A stretch of 9,750 nt of DNA from NCBI GenBank assembly GCA_035395685.1, contig DAOPBR010000073.1, positions 1 through 9,750 of the forward strand. The letters run 5' to 3'. The notes under the pieces were generated by a model. The model did no database searches, had not been told where the DNA came from, and saw only the letters and a program-made list of their open reading frames with translations. Below are positions 1 to 6,419 of the stretch, in pieces. Position 1 is the first letter of the stretch; each line of letters begins with the position of its first letter. Source of the stretch: JAKJGA01 sp029554345. Lineage in GTDB: Bacteria; Spirochaetota; UBA4802; JAFGJZ01. Both the position numbers and the translations under genes were made by a program.

Positions 1-122
1 AGCGGAAGTTTTATGTCGAGCCTGATGCCGGGCCATGCTACGCCGAAAATACCGTCAGGCAGACCGAGACTTATGTAAGCGAGATATATTATTGCGACAA
101 GAAGAAGAGGAACATGTTTCAT
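1..122 (-). CDS. MFS transporter, N-terminal fragment (gene runs off the left edge)
   Basis: Only the first 40 codons are in the window. They read as a start Met, a short charged stretch, then a hydrophobic first transmembrane helix containing LGLPDGIFGVAWPG. That signature is typical of the first helix of a branch of major facilitator superfamily carriers that includes sugar permeases; the substrate cannot be read from this piece. The ATG at 122 is preceded on the minus strand by AAAGGA with a 9-nt gap, and the frame closes upstream (TAA at 164-162), so the start is well supported. The gene lies downstream of, and on the same strand as, the mutarotase-like gene, but a strong hairpin sits between them, so it may have its own promoter or depend on read-through. 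A role in uptake of xylose or xylo-oligosaccharides is inferred only from the neighbours. Confidence 0.78.
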   Translation of the reverse strand, partial: MKHVPLLLVAIIYLAYISLGLPDGIFGVAWPGIRLDIKLP

Positions 123-205
123 TATTATGAATCCTTTGTACTTCCATAGCTGAGTATTTACTTAAAACTGCAATTAGTTTTTTATTGATAGGTATTTTAA
201 AGGAA

Positions 206-243
206 ATTTCACACTAAAACATTTTGAGGTTTTAGTGTGAAAT
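206..243 (-). terminator. Perfect 15-bp hairpin after the mutarotase-like gene
   Basis: Positions 206-220 and 229-243 are exact reverse complements (15 bp, ATTTCACACTAAAAC arm) around an 8-nt loop. The hairpin begins 8 nt past the stop codon of the minus-strand gene at 251-1114. On the minus strand it is followed by a moderately U-rich stretch (TTTCCTTTAAAAT), not a clean U run. It most likely works as an intrinsic terminator or as a 3'-end stabiliser that lowers expression of the downstream transporter gene. The arms are AT-rich, so termination may be partial. Confidence 0.6.
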
Positions 244-250
244 GAACTAG

Positions 251-1114
251 TTATTTAAGCATCTGATCGATAGCTTTTTTATCAGATACATTTACCTTTG
301 ATCCGAATAGAAACCATTCTTCAGTGTGAGAATATGTAACTCCGGGAGTAAAGACAACATTAGGGCTTAATGTTTCAAGTTCAACGAAGTCTGCGCAGGT
401 AAAGCATTCAACCGCGCAATTATCATCCGGATAATCATTTGTGTTCACTCTGTCGAATTTTTTGATGAAAGTGTAATTGTCAGTTGTTATTCCGACATAT
501 CCGTCATAGGCTGCCGAACCGATCTTGCTGGTTTCACCGTTTATGTTAATCATGAAGTAATCATCATTTTGAGAAAACTGCGAGCTGTTGACATTGGTTT
601 TTTTATCAGTCCACTGGTTCCAGTAGATTATTTTGCTCATTTTGAAGCTTCCGTGTGATGCCCAAGGAACAAAAATTGTCCCTTTCGGTTTAAAGCAGGT
701 GAGAGCCCAGATTGCTCCTGCGAAAAGAAACTGTCCTTTATTTGTTATTTCGTGTGTTACATTGAAGCGCTGATTCTTTTCTGTTATAGTGATTGTCTTT
801 TCGAGTTCTGTGTTCTTGTTGAGTTTTTTTACTGTTATGCTGTTTTCCCCGAGAATAACATCGCATTTATCATTATTAGGATCAAGATCCCATCTGTTTT
901 CCGGAGAAACCCAAAGTCTGTGTCCGCCGTAGATTTTCCAGTCGCCGCTTTTAAATTTTTCAGCCTCGTCGTTGAAAAGCATGTTTTCCCCTCCGTCAAT
1001 AGAGAGGTGCATTATTCTGGGACCAAAATCAGTCGCTAAGATCATTTTCTGTCTGCCAATGGTGAGTTCGTAGCAGTTTGGAGCCGAAAAAAAAGTAATT
1101 TTTTTGATATCCAT
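251..1114 (-). CDS. Mutarotase-fold (galactose mutarotase-like, DUF4380-type) protein
   Basis: A 287-residue soluble protein with no signal peptide or membrane segment. It is rich in beta-strand-like segments and carries GPRI at residues 31-34 (FGPRI), GGHRLW at 63-68 and PE at 71-72. Spaced in this way, they resemble the N-terminal part of the carbohydrate-binding galactose-mutarotase superfamily, particularly the DUF4380-like group, in which the conserved His and Arg sit near the sugar site. Genuine aldose 1-epimerases are usually longer (about 300-350 residues), and I cannot confirm the catalytic His/Glu pair. The ATG at 1114 has AAGGATG just upstream. It is divergent from xylA, so an epimerase of xylose or of a xylose derivative is a reasonable inference, but a sugar-binding or unknown role is possible. 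The family call is moderately sure; the reaction is not. Confidence 0.68.
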   Translation of the reverse strand: MDIKKITFFSAPNCYELTIGRQKMILATDFGPRIMHLSIDGGENMLFNDEAEKFKSGDWKIYGGHRLWVSPENRWDLDPNNDKCDVILGENSITVKKLNKNTELEKTITITEKNQRFNVTHEITNKGQFLFAGAIWALTCFKPKGTIFVPWASHGSFKMSKIIYWNQWTDKKTNVNSSQFSQNDDYFMININGETSKIGSAAYDGYVGITTDNYTFIKKFDRVNTNDYPDDNCAVECFTCADFVELETLSPNVVFTPGVTYSHTEEWFLFGSKVNVSDKKAIDQMLK

Positions 1115-1180
1115 ATTCCCATCCTTACGGTTATTGGTATTCTCAACATAACAAACATATTAAACTGGTATTTAAAAGTC

Positions 1181-1199
1181 TATTAAAAATCATTTAATA
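1181..1199. promoter_or_regulatory. Candidate operator, AT-rich palindrome (copy 1)
   Basis: TATTAAA and TTTAATA are exact reverse complements with a 5-nt spacer. The element lies about 70 nt upstream of the mutarotase-like start. Read on the minus strand, its surroundings closely resemble the plus-strand leader of xylA at 1366-1386. The low complexity of the bases makes a chance match possible. Confidence 0.3.
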
Positions 1200-1241
1200 A
1201 AGTTTCTTTTCCTTGACATATTCAATATTGATGTTTTTCTC

Positions 1242-1341
1242 NNNNNNNNNNNNNNNNNNNNNNNNNNNNNNNNNNNNNNNNNNNNNNNNNNNNNNNNNNN
1301 NNNNNNNNNNNNNNNNNNNNNNNNNNNNNNNNNNNNNNNNN
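1242..1341. other. Assembly gap (100 N) in the xylA control region
   Basis: Exactly 100 N, the usual placeholder for a gap of unknown length. Unlike the other gap in this window, the flanks share no direct overlap, so real sequence is probably missing here. Confidence 0.95.
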
Positions 1342-1365
1342 TATGTTGTAATTTTTTTAGACACT

Positions 1366-1384
1366 TATTAAAATGGTTTTTAAA
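1366..1384. promoter_or_regulatory. Candidate operator, AT-rich palindrome (copy 2, imperfect)
   Basis: TATTAAA, a 5-nt spacer, then TTTTAAA; five of the seven right-arm bases match the right arm of copy 1. It ends 22 nt before the xylA start codon, a position where a bound repressor would block transcription or the early transcript. It may instead be simply an AT-rich leader. Confidence 0.28.
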
Positions 1385-1406
1385 AGTATCACAAAAAGGA
1401 GAAATT

Positions 1407-2732
1407 ATGAGCGAAATATTTGCAAATATCGGCAAGATTCAGTACAAGGGGGAAGGCTGCGGCGAAGAGCTGGCTTTCCGTTATTACAATCCTGATGAAA
1501 AAATAATGGGACGTACGATGAAAGATCATCTTCGTTTTGCCATGTCATACTGGCATACGCTTTGCGGAGAAGGCAGTGATCAGTTCGGATCAGGAACTAT
1601 GCAGCGTTCTTGGACATCTACTGAAGATGAAATGAAAAAGGCTGAACTTAAAGTAAAAGCCGGCTTTGAAATAATGGAAAAACTCGGAATCGAGTATTAT
1701 TGTTTCCATGACCGTGATATTGCTCCTGAAGCAGACACTCTCGAAGAGACAAACAAACGTCTTGATATCGTAGCGGACATGCTTGAAAAAGAAATGAAAA
1801 GAACAGGCATCAAGCTTTTGTGGGGAACTTCAAACTGTTTCACTAATCCGCGTTTTGTTCATGGTGCGGCTACAAGTTCCGAGGCTGATGTTTTTGCTCA
1901 TGCAGCTGCTCAGGTTAAAAAAGCTATGGAAGTAACCAAACGCCTCGGCGGAGAAGGTTACGTTTTCTGGGGCGGACGTGAAGGTTATGAAACTCTTTTA
2001 AATACAGATATGAAGCTTGAGCTTGATAACCTCGGACGCATGCTTCACATGGCTGTTGATTATGCAGCAAAAATCGGTTTCAAAGGCCAGTTCTATATCG
2101 AGCCTAAACCAAAAGAACCTACAAAACACCAGTACGATTTTGATACAGCGACTGTAATAAGCTTCCTTCGCCAGTACGGTCTTGCAGATAAATTCAAGAT
2201 GAATATTGAAGCAAACCACGCGACTCTTGCAAGCCACACTTTTCAGCATGAACTTCGTGTGAGCAGAATAAACGGAATGCTTGGAAGCATTGACGCTAAC
2301 CAGGGTGACCTTCTTCTTGGATGGGACACTGACCAGTTCCCGGTTAATATCTATGATTCAGTTCTTGCAATGTATGAAGTTTTGATGGCAGGCGGTTTTA
2401 CTACCGGCGGACTTAATTTTGATGCAAAAGCAAGAAGAGCTTCTTTTGATCCGTCAGATATTTTTTACGGTTATATCGCCGGTATGGACACTTTTGCTAA
2501 AGGTCTGAGAGTTGCTGCGAAACTTATCGAAGATAAAGTATTTGAAAAAAATATCGAAAAAAGATATTCAAGTTTCGGTTCCGGTATCGGAAAAGATATC
2601 GTTAGCGGAAAAGCCGGTTTTGAAGAGCTTGAAGCTTATGCGATGAAGAAAAATGTAACTGTATCGACTCTTATGTCCGGTCGTCAGGAAATGCTTGAGA
2701 ATATTCTCAACCAGTACATTTTCACTAAGTAA
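1407..2732 (+). CDS. xylA: Xylose isomerase
   Basis: Converts D-xylose to D-xylulose in the cytoplasm, the first step of the isomerase pathway. The 441-residue length and the N-terminal extension match class II xylose isomerases. The whole active site is visible at class II numbering: His101 and Asp104 in HDRDIAPE, Glu232 in IEPKPKEP, Glu268 and His271 in NIEANHATL, Asp296 in SIDAN, Asp307 and Asp309 in WDTDQ, and Asp339 in NFDAK, which together bind two divalent metals. The family signature VFWGGREGYE is at 187-195. AAAAAGGAG lies 5 nt before the ATG. It is divergent from the mutarotase-like gene and followed by a hairpin before xylB, so xylA may be transcribed apart from, or at a different level than, the kinase unit. 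Identification is very secure. Confidence 0.98.
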   Translation: MSEIFANIGKIQYKGEGCGEELAFRYYNPDEKIMGRTMKDHLRFAMSYWHTLCGEGSDQFGSGTMQRSWTSTEDEMKKAELKVKAGFEIMEKLGIEYYCFHDRDIAPEADTLEETNKRLDIVADMLEKEMKRTGIKLLWGTSNCFTNPRFVHGAATSSEADVFAHAAAQVKKAMEVTKRLGGEGYVFWGGREGYETLLNTDMKLELDNLGRMLHMAVDYAAKIGFKGQFYIEPKPKEPTKHQYDFDTATVISFLRQYGLADKFKMNIEANHATLASHTFQHELRVSRINGMLGSIDANQGDLLLGWDTDQFPVNIYDSVLAMYEVLMAGGFTTGGLNFDAKARRASFDPSDIFYGYIAGMDTFAKGLRVAAKLIEDKVFEKNIEKRYSSFGSGIGKDIVSGKAGFEELEAYAMKKNVTVSTLMSGRQEMLENILNQYIFTK

Positions 2733-2740
2733 TTCAATAA

Positions 2741-2767
2741 TTGCCGCGGCTTAAAATGCCGCGGTGA
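2741..2767 (+). terminator. Intrinsic terminator-like hairpin after xylA
   Basis: CCGCGGC (2744-2750) pairs with GCCGCGG (2758-2764), extended by two G-U pairs and a U-A pair to 10 bp, with a 7-nt loop. A T-rich tract (five T at 2770-2774) follows. It starts 8 nt after the xylA stop. The strong GC stem with a modest T tract suggests partial or complete termination between xylA and xylB. Confidence 0.65.
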
Positions 2768-2775
2768 TGTTTTTG

Positions 2776-2803
2776 TTGTGCGTTAACGTTAATTATTTAT
2801 ACA
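2776..2803 (+). promoter_or_regulatory. Candidate promoter and LacI-type operator of the xylB unit
   Basis: The perfect 10-bp palindrome TTAACGTTAA (2783-2792) has the central CG typical of LacI-family operators. It lies between a weak -35 candidate (TTGTGC, 2776-2781) and a -10 candidate (TATACA, 2798-2803) spaced 16 nt apart. The overlapping string TGCGTTAACGT (2779-2789) recurs with one change upstream of the glycosidase gene. The placement just after a terminator fits a fresh start of transcription. The hexamers are poor, so the operator call is better supported than the promoter call. Confidence 0.42.
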
Positions 2804-2824
2804 AAGTTCTTTCGGGAGGACGGA

Positions 2825-4458
2825 ATGTTTTTAGGAATAGATTTGGGAACTTCAGCATGCAAACTTCTGCTTATTGATACTAAGGGAAAAGTATTAGCTT
2901 CAGTATCGAAAACATATCCTGTTAATTATTTTAACCAGAACTGGGCAGAGCAGAATCCCGAAGACTGGTGGAAGGGCGTAAAAGAAGGTATTGAAGATAT
3001 CATGAAGGGAGTTGACCGCTCTCAATTGCGTTCTATAAGTTTCAGCGGTCAGATGCACGGACTTGTCATTCTTGATAAAGAAAATAATGTAATCCGCCCT
3101 GCAATTCTCTGGTGCGATCAGAGAACACAGAAAGAGTGCGATTACCTGAATAAAGATATAGGCACTCATAAAATGCTCAACTGGACTGGAAACATTGCCC
3201 TCACGGGTTTTACCGCTCCAAAGCTTTTTTGGGTTAAAAATAATGAACCTGAAAATTTTAAGAAAATAAACAAAGTTCTTCTTCCGAAGGATTATATTGC
3301 ATTTAAATTATCCGGAGAATTTACTTCAGATGTTTCGGATGCTTCCGGAACTGTATATTTTGATGTTAAAAAAAGAAAATATTCTTCAGAAATGATTGAT
3401 CTNNNNNNNNNNNNNNNNNNNNNNNNNNNNNNNNNNNNNNNNNNNNNNNNNNNNNNNNNNNNNNNNNNNNNNNNNNNNNNNNNNNNNNNNNNNNNNNNNN
3501 NNGAACTGTATATTTTGATGTTAAAAAAAGAAAATATTCTTCAGAAATGATTGATCTGATCGGTTTGAAGCCTGACAGTTTTCCAAAAGTATACGAGTCT
3601 TATGAAGCAGTCGGAAAAATTCTTCCTGAACTTGCATCCGAAATGAATCTTCCATCGTCGGTTCTGATTGTTGCCGGTGCAGGGGATCAGGCTGCGGGAG
3701 CAGTCGGCACAGGTGCCGTTGAAGAAGGTATTATTTCTGTTGCGCTCGGTACGTCGGGAGTTGTATTTGCGCCGAATGATGCCTTTACTTTGGATAAAAA
3801 GCATGCCCTTCATTCTTTCGCTCACGCTAGCGGTCAGTGGCATCAGATGGGAGTAATTCTTTCTGCCGCTTCTTGTCTGAAATGGTGGGTTGAAGATGTG
3901 AATGGAACAAAAGACTATGATTTACTTCTTTCTGAAGCAGAAAAAATACCAGCGGGATCAGAAAGATTGTTTTTTGTGCCGTATTTAATCGGAGAACGTA
4001 CTCCGCATAATGACCCTAACGCAAAAGGCTGTTTTATCGGACTTAATGTTTCTCATAAACGAGGAAACATGACGCGCGCGGTGCTTGAGGGTGTTGCTTT
4101 TGCTCTTAGAGATACGCTTGAACTTCTTAAAGAGTCAGGTATATCAGCTAAAGAGATTATTATCAGCGGCGGCGGTTCAAAAGGTAAAATATGGAATCAG
4201 ATAGTTGCCGATGTTTTCTCTTCAAATGTAAAAACGCTTGTTTCTAACGAAGGACCTGCTTACGGTGCGGCACTTCTTGCAGCTGTTGGTGCAGGTGAAT
4301 TCTCATCAGTAAAAGAGGCATGTTCATCATGCGTAAATTATTCTGAGAATTTTACACCGGATTCAGCTAAAGTTGTTGATTATAACAGATATTACGAAGT
4401 TTATCGTTCATTATACGATACGCTGAAATCTTCTTTTTCGAAGATCTCGGCGCTGTAG
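2825..4458 (+). CDS. xylB: Xylulokinase (intact once the false gap is removed)
   Basis: Phosphorylates D-xylulose to xylulose 5-phosphate with ATP; cytoplasmic FGGY-family kinase. The frame seems broken by 100 N at 3403-3502, but the 55 bases before the gap are repeated exactly after it. Removing 155 nt gives one frame of 493 codons (492 residues), the normal length for this enzyme. In the joined protein: phosphate-binding GIDLGTSACK at 4-13, GQMHG at 75-79, WCDQRT at 96-101, the catalytic Asp236 in AGAGDQAAGAVG, LGTSG at 256-260, GERTPHND at 338-345 and SGGG at 396-399 of the second nucleotide-binding domain. GQMHG is typical of xylulokinases rather than glycerol or gluconate kinases. The ATG has GGGAGGA 4 nt upstream. 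The next gene starts 23 nt after its stop, so xylB and the transketolase genes are probably one operon. Confidence 0.95.
3348..3557. repeat. 55-bp direct duplication flanking the second gap (assembly artefact)
   Basis: Positions 3348-3402 and 3503-3557 are identical over 55 bases and abut the 100 N run at 3403-3502 on both sides. The end of one contig therefore equals the start of the next, as when a scaffolder joins contigs without merging their overlap; 55 is a common assembler k-mer size. It is not a biological repeat. Confidence 0.93.
3403..3502. other. Assembly gap (100 N) inside xylB, probably with no missing sequence
   Basis: A run of exactly 100 N between two copies of the same 55 bases. 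The reading frame and expected kinase length are restored when the gap and one copy are deleted. Confidence 0.93.
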
Positions 4459-4469
4459 AATTACAGAGA

Positions 4470-4475
4470 AAGGAG
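4470..4475 (+). promoter_or_regulatory. Ribosome binding site that fixes a GTG start
   Basis: AAGGAG sits 6 nt before the GTG at 4482. The nearer ATG at 4477 is out of frame with the gene and meets TGA after two codons, so GTG is the start of the transketolase N-terminal subunit. Confidence 0.75.
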
Positions 4476-4481
4476 TATGCA

Positions 4482-5336
4482 GTGAAAAATTTTACTGAAA
4501 AAAAAGATATCTCTCTTGAGCTTGATTTTCTGAAAAGAAAAGCATGTGAAATAAGAAAGATGACATTGGAAGAAATAGGAACGCTTGGTGTCGGTCACAT
4601 AGGCGGGGCGATGTCGATTGTTGAAGTTCTTACAATTCTTTACTACAGACATATGAATGTTGATCCGTCTAATCCTAAAAAAGAAGACCGTGATTTACTT
4701 GTTCTTTCAAAAGGACATGCCGGACCGGTTTTATATTCTGTTTTAGCCGATAAGGGATATTTTCCTAAAGACTGGCTTATGACCTTGAACAAAGGCGGAA
4801 CAAATCTTCCTAGTCATTGCGACATGAACCGTACGCCTGGTATTGATATGACTACCGGCTCTTTGGGGCAGGGTACTTCCGCAGTTGTAGGAATGGCATT
4901 GGCAAACAAACTTGATAAGATCGACAGCAATGTTTATCTGATTATCGGTGACGGAGAGTCAAACGAAGGTCAGGTATGGGAAGCTGCAATGTCGGCTGCG
5001 CATTATAAACTTGATAACATCATTGCTTTTACCGATTATAACAAAATGCAGATTGACGGTTATACTAAAGACATCATGGATGTCGATAATCTCGTTGCAA
5101 AATGGGAAGCCTTTGGTTGGTTTGCGGTTAAAATACAGGGCCATGATTTTAATGAACTTGATAAAGCTATCGCAAATGCTCAGAAAGAAAAAGACAGACC
5201 TTCAATGATTATTCTCGATACAGTGAAGGGAAAAGGAGTTTGTTTTGCAGAAGGCAAACTGGAAAACCATAACATGAATTTTGATATAGCGAAGGCTAAA
5301 GAAGCAATTGCTGTTTTGGACGGCGAGTTTAAATAA
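4482..5336 (+). CDS. Transketolase, N-terminal (thiamine diphosphate-binding) subunit
   Basis: One half of a split transketolase, which moves two-carbon units from xylulose 5-phosphate to aldose phosphates. The 284-residue length matches stand-alone N-terminal subunits. Visible elements are GVGHIGG at 36-42, SKGHAGPVLY at 76-85, SLGQG at 127-131, and the thiamine diphosphate/Mg motif that opens with GDGESNEG at 156-163 and closes with Asn187 in DYNKMQIDG. VKGKGV occurs near the C-terminus. It starts with GTG. It follows xylB by 23 nt and precedes the partner subunit by 38 nt, so the three products would be made together and hand xylulose 5-phosphate straight to the pentose phosphate pathway. 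A related split synthase or other transketolase-like enzyme is less likely in this context. Confidence 0.95.
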   Translation: MKNFTEKKDISLELDFLKRKACEIRKMTLEEIGTLGVGHIGGAMSIVEVLTILYYRHMNVDPSNPKKEDRDLLVLSKGHAGPVLYSVLADKGYFPKDWLMTLNKGGTNLPSHCDMNRTPGIDMTTGSLGQGTSAVVGMALANKLDKIDSNVYLIIGDGESNEGQVWEAAMSAAHYKLDNIIAFTDYNKMQIDGYTKDIMDVDNLVAKWEAFGWFAVKIQGHDFNELDKAIANAQKEKDRPSMIILDTVKGKGVCFAEGKLENHNMNFDIAKAKEAIAVLDGEFK

Positions 5337-5374
5337 ATCATGAATATGAAGAATTTTGACGGGCAGGAAAGATA

Positions 5375-6316
5375 ATGCAGAATAAAGAAATGAGAGCGGT
5401 TTATGCCGAGACTTTAATCGAACTTGCTGAGAAGAATAAAGGAATTGTTATTCTTGAAGCAGATCTTATGCGTGCGAACGGAACCGGAATTTTCAGGGAT
5501 AAATTTCCGGAGAGAGCTTTTAATATAGGTGTTGCAGAAGCAAACATGGTCGGTGTAGCTGCAGGAATGTCGGCAAGAGGAAAGATTCCTTTTGCTACAA
5601 CTTTCGGATGTTTCGCATCCAGAAGAGCTTATGATCAGTTTTTCTTATCAGCGAATTATGCCAAGCTTAATGTTAAGCTTGTCGGTTCAGATCCCGGTGT
5701 TTCTGCCGCATTCAACGGCGGAACTCATATGCCTTTTGAAGATGTCGGACTTATGAGAATAATACCCGGCTTGATCGTTTTTGAACCTTCTGATCCTTAT
5801 TCATTGAAACAGCTTCTTATTCAAAGTGCTGAGCATAAGGGTTCAACTTATATGCGTCTTCATAGAAAAGCAGTTCCGGCTATTTATACTGAGAATGATA
5901 AATTTACTCTCGGTAAAGGAATCGTAATTGAAGACGGAAAAGATATTACTTTGATAGGTTCCGGATCGGTTATGATGCAGGAAGTAATTAAAGCGGCAGA
6001 TCTTCTTAAAAAAGACGGAATCTCTGCAGCAGTTATCGACATGCATACTATTAAGCCGATTGATGCAGATCTTATAGTTAAGTATGCTTCTCAAACCGGA
6101 CTCATTGTTACATGCGAGAATCATCAGATATATAACGGGCTTGGTTCGGCTGTTGCTGAAGTCGTAGCAGATAAATGTCCGGTTACGGTTAAACGCATCG
6201 GTGTAAATGATATGTTCGGCGAAGTGGGTACTCAGGATTATCTTAAGGAAAGATTCGGTTTAACCGCTCAAAATATATATGCGACGGCAAAGGGTGCTTT
6301 GTCTTCCAAAAAATGA
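5375..6316 (+). CDS. Transketolase, C-terminal (pyrimidine-binding) subunit
   Basis: The partner of the preceding subunit; the active site forms between the two chains. Its 313 residues cover the pyrimidine-binding domain and the C-terminal transketolase domain. Glu55 in FNIGVAEANMVG is the glutamate expected to activate the thiamine ring, followed by GMSARGKIPFATTFGCF, GGTHMPFEDVGLMR at about 115-128 and IPGL near 130-133. The last third (from about residue 185) has the alternating strand/helix pattern of the C-terminal domain, with IDMHTIKPID. The ATG is preceded by AGGAAAG. The gene ends the operon: a strong hairpin follows 36 nt after the stop. 1-deoxyxylulose-5-phosphate synthase has the same domains but is a single longer chain, so transketolase is the better call. 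Confidence 0.95.
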   Translation: MQNKEMRAVYAETLIELAEKNKGIVILEADLMRANGTGIFRDKFPERAFNIGVAEANMVGVAAGMSARGKIPFATTFGCFASRRAYDQFFLSANYAKLNVKLVGSDPGVSAAFNGGTHMPFEDVGLMRIIPGLIVFEPSDPYSLKQLLIQSAEHKGSTYMRLHRKAVPAIYTENDKFTLGKGIVIEDGKDITLIGSGSVMMQEVIKAADLLKKDGISAAVIDMHTIKPIDADLIVKYASQTGLIVTCENHQIYNGLGSAVAEVVADKCPVTVKRIGVNDMFGEVGTQDYLKERFGLTAQNIYATAKGALSSKK

Positions 6317-6351
6317 TCTATTTATTCAATAGATAACTCTCTTCATAACGG

Positions 6352-6397
6352 TTTCCGCGTTCTGTATTTTAGTTAAGGAAAATGCAGGGCGCGGAAA
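6352..6397 (+). terminator. Long terminator hairpin between convergent genes
   Basis: Positions 6352-6370 and 6379-6397 pair over 19 bp around an 8-nt loop: 16 Watson-Crick pairs plus three U-G pairs in the plus-strand RNA, with CCGCG/CGCGG at the base. The three wobbles become A-C mismatches in the minus-strand RNA. The sequence after the stem on the plus strand is U-rich (TTAGTGTTTATAT) but not a clean run. It ends the xylB-transketolase unit and probably also helps end the convergent regulator transcript. Confidence 0.75.
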
Positions 6398-6419
6398 TTA
6401 GTGTTTATATAGACTTAAT

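Larger units (their letters stand above)
1115..1406. promoter_or_regulatory. Divergent control region between the mutarotase-like gene and xylA, interrupted by a gap
   Basis: This region must hold the promoters for both divergent genes. The visible parts (1115-1241 and 1342-1406) are very AT-rich. Two similar palindromic elements are present, one on each side of the gap (listed separately). I see no convincing -35/-10 pair in the visible part for either gene; the xylA promoter is probably partly in the unsequenced segment. The AAAAAGGAG ribosome binding site of xylA (1393-1401) is clear. Confidence 0.6.

Noticed and set aside
752..1039. Plus-strand open frame inside the mutarotase-like gene
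   Set aside because: It is an antisense shadow of a recognisable minus-strand protein, with no ribosome binding site or family motif.
1213..1218. A perfect TTGACA -35 hexamer on the plus strand upstream of xylA
   Set aside because: No acceptable -10 follows at 16-18 nt in the visible bases; the position for one runs into the N gap, so a promoter cannot be claimed.
3547..4458. A separate 303-residue kinase-like gene starting at ATG 3547
   Set aside because: It is the C-terminal part of xylB; the apparent start exists only because of the false gap, and there is no ribosome binding site before it.
6316..6334. Small inverted repeat ATCTATT-N5-AATAGAT right after the transketolase stop
   Set aside because: Seven weak pairs and no T tract; the much longer hairpin at 6352-6397 explains termination better.
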